A stretch of 64,000 bases of DNA. Source: Scleromitrula shiraiana (Eukaryota; Ascomycota; Leotiomycetes; Helotiales; Sclerotiniaceae). A program made the translations under genes and the position numbers. The notes under the pieces are model-generated. The model had not been told where the DNA came from and made no database searches. It saw only the letters and a list, made by a program, of their open reading frames with translations. Every line of letters starts with the position of its first letter. Positions within the stretch are counted from its first letter, which is position 1. This document shows positions 57,006 through 64,000 of this stretch, piece by piece. The stretch covers positions 1 through 64,000 of the forward strand of contig JABELC010000011.1 of the NCBI GenBank assembly GCA_028455995.1. The letters are read 5' to 3'.

Positions 57006-58206
57006 CTAAATAACCTCATTCCTCTCCCACCCCCCCGGCCTCAACGTCTCAATGCCCTTCCCCGGCTTCTCCCCGCTCCCCTCCCCATAACTACTAACAA
57101 ACGGATTTGGATCCTCCCCCTGCTTCAAATTCCCCAACGTGTGATTAACCTCCCTATGTTTCGCCTCATCGGCTCTAATATAATACAGTAAATCCTTCAT
57201 CGTTCTGTGGCCCTCCGGCATATTCCAATACTCGACTGCGAGATCGGGAGCTTGGAAATTGGGGTCGGACCATTTGGGGAGGTGTCCGGCTTCGAGGTCT
57301 TGGATGGAGAGCGTGTAGGTTAGGACGGCTTCTTCTTCGAGGTAGCCGACGAAACGGTGGCAGGTGCGGGGGGAGAGGAGGTAGGAGATGAAGAAGGCAT
57401 TGACTGTGATGTCGTATTAGTATAATCTCAACACCATAAAATATTCAAACGAGTGTCTAAACAGAAAGAAAAGGAAAGGAAAGAAAAGAACGAAATAGGA
57501 AAAAAATAAAAAACTCACAAAAAACCCCCTGAGCCCCCAAAATCATCGTCCTCATAAAAAGCCCCGGCTCATACATCTTCAAAAAAGTAAGAAGATGCAT
57601 CCGCTCGTTATACGCCTCCTCAAGCAACGTTTCAATCCACCCCCCATCCCTCTTCAACCCCCTCAAACTCCTCAAATGCCTCAACATGCCCGCACACATG
57701 CCCGGCACCCCCGCCACACTCTCCAAAAACACATACCGCACCAACCACTTCCTCTCGCTCATCCCATACGGTTTCGTCTCCGTGACCGCCTGGTCCCCAT
57801 CACTCGCCTTCTTGGGCGAATCCACAGAGTGTTTATACCCCGTTGCGGTATCCGTGCAGAAACGCAGGAAGCGCACCATCCACAGCGCGACGCGGTCGGA
57901 GAAATCGCGAGGTTTGCGGTGCGCAAAGTACACTTTGCTGCGCATTTGCTCGGGTGTATAGGGGGGGTGGGGCCAGGCGGGCTCGGTTTTTTTGATCTGG
58001 CCGTGTTCGGGAGAGGGGAAGATGTCCCGGCCTTTAAGTTGGATTTTGGTGCCGGATGTGAAGTGGCGGGGGTTTTGACATCTTGGGGTTGATGTGTTGT
58101 AGGTGGAAAATTGAGATTGGGAAAAGCTGGTTATGGCTTTTGAAAGTTGGGATGTTGTTTGAGGGTGGAGGAGAGGCGGTTTGCGGGTTACTCTTGTTAC
58201 ATACAT
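57006..58206 (-). CDS. AOX: Mitochondrial alternative oxidase
   Basis: Cyanide-insensitive ubiquinol oxidase of the mitochondrial inner membrane; it passes electrons from ubiquinol straight to oxygen without pumping protons. Two exons on the minus strand, 58206-57519 and 57403-57006, with a 115-nt intron (GTGAGT...CACAG), give 361 aa, the normal fungal length. The N-terminal 60 residues are basic and Ser/Thr-rich, a likely mitochondrial presequence. All four di-iron motifs are present: LESVAGVPGM (Glu about 162), LEEAYNERMHLLTF (Glu about 201, His about 204), YLEEEAVLTYT and RADEAKHREVNH. The exon junction reads GVFFNAFFISYLLSP. The gene is noticeably more GC-rich than its surroundings. Confidence 0.96.
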
Positions 58207-58761
58207 CTGGAATGTTTGGTTGGAGTTTTCGATGTATGTAAATTTGTATGACCGATCTAAAGTTTTAGATGTATATGATTCGTATCAATATGATTGATAA
58301 ATTGAATTGGTTTGTAGTTTTGTTCGTTCGTTGTTTGTTTGTCTTGTATAAAAATTATTGAACTGTACACTCAGTTGTTATATGTTCAGATGGTAGTAAG
58401 TAAATAAATCGTAGACATTACTCATACCAATCAGTCAGTGAGGTAGGTGGCACAACACTTCTATTTATTATTTCAGCTACATTATCTTACTAATAATAGA
58501 AAAGAATGCTACAAGAAGAAGATCCGGAATAAATTATAAAAATCCTATTAGGTCCTAGAGAAATAGACCGGATTCATCTCACCGTAATTGTTTGTGTATG
58601 ATATAGTCACTTCAAAACCCTTCCGCATATTCCCTTCCTTTCCTTTTGGTAGAACTACATATATAATTCACCACTCACCTTAAAACTAGCAAATAAACAA
58701 TACAAAGGGTGACCCATAAACTTCTAATTCTAGCTCTGCATTAGTTACAATCATCCCCGTT

Positions 58762-58983
58762 CTATCTATTCCCGTTCAATTCCCATAACCATATAAATAG
58801 CCCCAATTGCCATTCACAATCCTCACCTCGATCTAATGATTCTAATCCCAAAATCCAATCTAATAGCCTACTAGTAAATAAATCGGCGTCTACAATCCCC
58901 CCCCAGCTCTCCCCCCCCAATCCATCAAATATCAAATACGCTCTCTCTAACTGGTCCTCGGCCGAAAACATCCATGTTATCAT
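58762..58983 (-). CDS. Small coding-like ORF, not recognised
   Basis: A 73-aa ATG-started frame of natural composition rich in Trp, Leu, Asp and Glu (MITWMFSAEDQLERAYLIF, SRLLDWILGLESLDRGEDCE). I cannot assign a family. It could be a small gene, an exon relic or chance. Confidence 0.25.
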   Translation of the reverse strand: MITWMFSAEDQLERAYLIFDGLGGESWGGIVDADLFTSRLLDWILGLESLDRGEDCEWQLGLFIWLWELNGNR

Positions 58984-59177
58984 CCTAATGCATACCCACT
59001 TAACTCAGCCTTACAGCTTACATAATTACATGACTGGAAAATCCTTTCGAAATTCTCTCGGGAAGATACGGACTTATCTGTGCACGGGGCTTGAATTTAG
59101 CGATTTATTCCGAACGAGAACTACAGCTCGTGAATGAAAGGAAAGGAGAGAGAATTTTTCATACTTAATTCAAAGAA

Positions 59178-59313
59178 TTGATCATAGGATCATAGGATCA
59201 TAGATGTTGGAACTTGGGAAGGCTTTGTTAATGTCAGTGCCACAGGGAGATGTCTGATATTCTATCACTCCTAATAGATACATAGATACATAGATAAATA
59301 GATAAATAGATAA
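59178..59313. repeat. GATCATAG repeat and GATA-type microsatellite
   Basis: Two separate short arrays lie within this span: about three GATCATAG units near 59178-59203, and GATACATA/GATAAATA units near 59274-59313. Confidence 0.7.
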
Positions 59314-59386
59314 CCATACAAGATATAACCCAGCCGTACATACATTCATCATCCCCAAATCTCCCTAAATCTCCATGTTATCATCA

Positions 59387-62300
59387 TCAATAATGTTGAA
59401 AAGGCCTCCAAAATCTTCTCATAATCCCCGAATTATGCCCAACAAAATTATCATCACCAATCCCTTCATTCCCCGAAAATGAAAAATTCGTATATTCACC
59501 ATGACCATAATGATGGTCCGTGATATATTCCAATTCCCGTTGTGGATCTTGCACTACTTCGTAAGGATGTCCATTCCATTGGTTATATCGATCATCTCCA
59601 TAAATGTGAGCTTGATTTTCTTGTTGAATATTTCGGTCTAGATTTTCGTTCCATAGTCCAGTCATATAATTATGCTCCGGGATTTGATATTGATCCACCT
59701 CTTGCATTATGGAACCATCAAAGTCGGGAACATAAAGTTGATCTCCGAGTGCACTTCTTTCTGACATGTAAGAATTTTCTTGCTCCATTTCTTGACTGTA
59801 CCAATGGTTGTTCTCCACTGTTCTTGTGTTGAAAACTTCTTCGTGTGTATCATCGACAAGAGTTCGTTCACGAAACATATTGGCTGAATTCTGATCCCGA
59901 TCATGCTCTAACTGTTGAATGTATAAAGATGGAGGTCTAATTAGTGGAGAACGTTGATATCTGTGTCGATCGATGTGCTCATATATATTCAGGCGTGGAG
60001 CTAGTCCAAAAGCTCTCCTTTCGAACGTTGGTGGCAATGATGGCATTTGTGCTCTTGCATTATCTCTCAGTTCGCACGTCGGATCTTTCTTTGCAGAATT
60101 TGGTGATATACGATTAACAGTTGCCATTTCCTGTTCTTTCTGTGAAGCAGCTTGATCATTCTGTGGTGATGTTGTTCTGGAGCCCTTGGGATCGGAAGTT
60201 GATATATTTCCCTGCTTACTGATACGTTCTTGGCCCCTTAGTATCCGAGAATTTGCCCGAATCTCTCCTGTGGATGATTGAACAGGGGCAGATTCCGTTC
60301 TCTCGAGTCCCTCACCATGACTACTTGCAACTGATGTATCATTTTGCTTTGCATTGCTTTCAGTGATGACAGGAAGTGTTGTTGATGGGCGTTTGATCCG
60401 AGAACTATTTGCTATTTGCTGGCGAGTAAGCATTTCCGTAGCAATCATCTTAGAATTCCTTGGCACAATAGGGTAATGCGAACCATCATCTTCCTTTCGA
60501 TACCATCCATGTTTTGGATCGTAGTATTCGATGATGACACGGCGATTATCACTATCGCCTACTCGTCTCGAACTCTCTGTGAAGACTTTCTCAGCGCTCC
60601 TAGTTTCGAGAGATTTGGGATGACTTGGAGGACTGCTCCATTGTTTGGCATCTGTAAAGCCCGCATTTCCATGGTTGCTTTTGATATGGTTATACCGAGC
60701 TAAAATCGGTGAATTACTGCTACTTTCTGTTAGGCTTGGCGATTTATTTGGATTAGATACTTGGCAATCCCCGTTTGATCCTCTGACTTCACTTGTTACG
60801 TCACGTAGACTTGTCTTTCTTCGGTTCGAGTCGAATTTAATGCCTGTATCTTTAAATATTCCACTACGTTCAAATGACCTTCTAACGGAGGCAGGCGTAG
60901 AGCTGTTTTGTCTCATGCGTTCATTCCTTTCTCGGCGAGACCTCATTGTAGCTCCTGGAGTATGTTGAGATTCCGACCAAGTTACTCTTGTAGTATCTTG
61001 CCCAGAGCATTGGCTTCTTTCATCTAATGTCTTTTCGCCAAAGTAAGATTGAGGAGTGGGTTCTCGAGGTAGATGATTTTGGAACTTTTGAAGAGGGTGG
61101 GTTGATTGATGGTCCGTATGTTCATTTCGAAACCTTGCAGCTTGTATGTGATCCTGGTCCCAAGCACGATCCCGTCTCACTTGCCTCTCATAAATTGAAG
61201 TTTCTCGGATAGTGGTCGGTGATGTTGGTTGGCCGAGTGTAGAACTGGTCTTCCGTAGTGGCGTTTTAGGGGGTTTGAAGAATGTTGCTATTTCATCTTG
61301 TTCTCGAGTAACCTTTCTCTTTTCTTTTACCCGGCTCTTCGAAACGACAACGTTATCTTTGGCAGAAGGGTTCTTGCCAGATCGTCGCAAGAAATCCATC
61401 TCAGAAAATGCGAGATCTGGCACTATTATATGAATTAGAATTATGATAATGTTCGATAAGAAAAACCCTTACATCCTCGTCGTTTTGGTGGAGATGACGC
61501 TCTACCATTCCTAAAGATACCTGGCCCGATAGATGGTCGCATCTGAACAAATTAGTCTCTCAAATTTAAGAAGATTGCCACATCGTTTACTTACTGTAAG
61601 ACGATCTTGACCTATCTTCTTCGAAGCAAAGTTTCCCATAAGCTCCTCACTTGCTTTTCTTGCAGCCTTCTTTTGATCTCCTTTCTTTTCGCGTCTAGCT
61701 CTCGTTGGTTGCTGGGTGATTTCTCTCTTTTCGGGTTTTCTCTTTGGCTCATAACGATCCTCTCGAGTTTTATGTCTCGCTCGCTTTTCAAAGGCTCTAC
61801 GATCTGGCTTTGCTTCTGGCGCCTCGGAGATAACGGAACTCTTATTGCGCTGTAGCTCTCTTTTGTGACGTTTATGTGTATCTAATCTTTCTGTGGGGTA
61901 ACTTGCAACATTCGAATCCTTTGGTTCATGGCTTCTTTCTTCCATGATAGGTCTCGTAGAAATATCGAGTAAAGAGCTGTCTATTGATGGTTTACGCTTG
62001 CGATTTTGCCTTGAATATTGCCCATTGAATTCCGCTGGTGCATCGGTTTGCCTATCCCGCGATTTTTGGTGAGAATCTAGAGAAGTGATTAGCTCTGACT
62101 CTCAAAGTTCGGTATTTGAATGAATTTGTCACCTCTTTTCAAGTCAGACTTTTTGGTTGCTTCAGATTGATCCTCATTCTGAGTCTGTTCAATCCATCTA
62201 CGAACATAGTCATTATCACCAGATAATTCATTTTGGCTTCTATCAACAAGCGGATATCTCTTGATTGCATCATTAGGAGCACAAACTTGAGCACGTTCTC

Positions 62301-62394
62301 TAGAGGCTTTCTTTCTCTGATCATGATTTGAGTTCTCCAAATCATTATTTTCAGTTTGGTAATGGCGCTTACGAGAATGATAAGATTTCTCCAT
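59387..62394 (-). CDS. Large basic protein with a canonical PIP-box (possible PCNA-binding protein)
   Basis: I do not recognise a named family. Four exons on the minus strand, 62394-62133, 62076-61595, 61542-61473 and 61422-59387, keep one frame across three short introns and give about 949 aa. The N-terminal 270 residues are highly charged (KRHYQTENNDLE, RARHKTREDRYEPKRKPEK), probably disordered and nuclear. After the last junction, LPDLAFSEMDFLRRSGKN leads to REQDEIATFFKPPKTPLR. This contains Q-x-x-I-x-x-F-F with flanking basic residues, a textbook PCNA-interacting peptide. The rest is Ser/Arg/Asn-rich with a possible conserved patch EYYDPKHGWYRKEDDGSHYP. No catalytic domain was recognised. 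A role at replication or repair forks is inferred from the motif alone. Confidence 0.7.
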
Positions 62395-64000
62395 TTGAGG
62401 CAAGAAAGATGATTCATACGAATACCAAATGAAGAGATAAATGAGATTTCAAACCTATTTTGATGTTTGGAATGAATGATGATTGATTGTGAATTGATGC
62501 AATGTAATGCAATGATTCAGAAGATGTTGTAAATGGGAACTTTCCCACTACAAACACTTAAAGTACCGATATTCAAATATGGAAGGCACGAACGTGTCAA
62601 TCTATGAAGAAAATATCAGGTGACAACAAAAGTGAAATCATGATATTGTAGCTAAAGAAAAATTATTACTTTGGAATACCTTTCAATTTTTGACATGATA
62701 TCAATACAGTTATACCTAGATCTAAAGTTATAGTCATGTAAACAGACTGCTCAATGCTCTCAGACAATACTCATTAGAGTACATAGAAGACAATATTCTT
62801 GACCATTGATTCGTTTGCAAAACGATACTAACAAAATCCTTCAAACTTTTATAAGTCTAAACAGAAGCCAGTCTACTCCTCAACCCAGCCAAGTAGAGTG
62901 ACATCCCTCGCACCTAGAGCCTCAAAGCTCAAGTATATCAACAGTGAAAAGGACCAGAGTCAGAGAAGCGGTGTAGGTACACACGTAAAGCCCACACACC
63001 AGCCATATATGTTTGCCATAGATATCTCTATGTACGTACCTATTCCATCTCGATGATCAATCGATCAAACAAGTATACAAACACGCATTCACAGAACTCG
63101 AGCAAACTCCAATTAATTCTCAATCGAGTTCGATTCAAATCATCTGATTGAGAAGAAATGCGAGTGATGCCGTGCAACATGCATTGAACCAAAATATCAA
63201 GAAAAATCCATGTTACACAAGACCGGGTAGATGGAAATGATATCCGGTACACCCATCCGTAAGGCTCGAATTTAGATTGCTTGATGTCGGCTTGTGCAAA
63301 CAGAGGGAATTATATCAATGGCTGGCATTACTTGGGCTTGGGGTGATTGCCGCAGAACATGAGCTTCAGAACTTACATAAATATACTCCTAGGGCCTTGG
63401 AGGATATGTTAAGGCATGTTGCTATCCGTTTGAATGGATCTAGACCATTTTATATCATATTTTCATCCTCCACCGGAAGTAAACTTACATAGACCCAACG
63501 AATGAAAGATTGTAGTATGGATATTTGCAGTGCACGTGTGCTAGAAACGAATGCATGTAGTTATTAGTTAGATGTGGAGTAGGTTGGGGTGCTAGACCTT
63601 TGATGCATGCATTACTTGCCGGATAATATCCATGTTGCCATCCCACCCAATTTATATTGATATGAAATTCCAATTAGTTAGCATGCCCAAGTGTTTGGAA
63701 GGACGAAGAGATAGTCTGAGGTTTGAAGTAAGAAATCCTTATCAAAATCATATATGAAGAGCCATAGGATGAACAATGCATCTTCTGGTGAGTAAAAAAT
63801 ATGTGATTACTCATCAACTCCCCAGCTCCATATTCGGAGCTTTCAACTTTAATTTTCTCCACTGGGGTCGATCTATACTAACTTAGTGGGGTAGTATAAT
63901 AAATCTCCGCACCTTCTGGTACGACCTTGGGAAACCTGAAAAGGTTGATAGCAGAGGATGGAAGGGAGAAGTGAAGGTTTTATTTGCAAGTTTTGACGTC
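62395..64000. other. AT-rich intergenic region to window end, no gene seen
   Basis: Upstream flank of the PIP-box gene. Remaining ORFs are short, AT-driven and not protein-like. A gene could begin beyond the window edge. Confidence 0.45.

Larger units (their letters stand above)
58207..59386. other. Intergenic region with one coding-like minus-strand ORF and simple repeats
   Basis: Upstream of the oxidase gene. It contains the ORF at 58762-58983, a GATCATAG repeat (about 59178-59203) and GATACATA/GATAAATA units (about 59274-59313). Confidence 0.5.

Noticed and set aside
1..64000. CRISPR arrays, prophage, bacterial operons or a defence island
   Set aside because: The window is eukaryotic (introns, nuclear housekeeping genes); its repeats are microsatellites without spacer structure.

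Overview
This window is nuclear DNA of a filamentous ascomycete, most likely a Leotiomycete of the Botrytis/Sclerotinia kind. Genes are spaced out and on both strands. Most carry one or a few short GT-AG introns (about 50-165 nt), and the long intergenic stretches are AT-rich and full of microsatellites. The fungal-specific families present (rhodopsin-domain membrane protein, LaeA-like methyltransferase, fungal Med4, alternative oxidase) fit this. The taxon is inferred from gene style and protein resemblance only. No CRISPR array, prophage, operon or convincing tRNA/rRNA gene was seen.

Left part (0-29.8 kb): RPB5 (+), a fungal rhodopsin-domain membrane protein (-), a 3.3-kb gene-free stretch with simple repeats, a formamidase/acetamidase-family enzyme (-), tubulin cofactor D (+), an NCL1/NSUN2-type tRNA m5C methyltransferase (+), a class II aldolase/adducin-domain protein (-), a JMJD5-like JmjC protein (+), a secreted NlpC/P60 protein with a predicted 7-nt microexon (-), an Lcp5/neuroguidin-like rRNA-processing factor (-), a TM9/EMP70 protein (+) and Mediator subunit 4 (-). 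This is mostly conserved housekeeping content.

Middle (29.8-37.4 kb): a decayed zone. It holds a small gene broken by an in-frame stop, an intact LaeA-like SAM methyltransferase and a heavily broken flavin monooxygenase. The rest is gene-poor AT-rich DNA. It may be the remains of an accessory or secondary-metabolism locus, which is an inference.

Right part (37.4-64 kb): GPI8, the catalytic subunit of GPI transamidase (-); a histidine-phosphatase/PGAM-family protein (+); an unrecognised lysine-rich-tailed protein (-); a histidine-rich CDF zinc transporter of MSC2/Cis4 type (-); ALG1 mannosyltransferase (+); a long gene-free stretch; an acidic repeat gene whose repeat continues through three reading frames (+, probably frameshifted); mitochondrial alternative oxidase (-); and a 949-aa basic protein with a canonical PCNA-binding (PIP-box) motif (-). 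GPI8, ALG1 and TM9 all act in the secretory pathway, but their spacing does not suggest co-regulation.

All splice sites were assigned by eye from frame, GT/AG consensus and protein continuity. No clearly new multi-gene system was found. The strongest leads are the microexon NlpC/P60 gene, the frame-switching repeat gene, the PIP-box protein and the decayed 30-37 kb zone.
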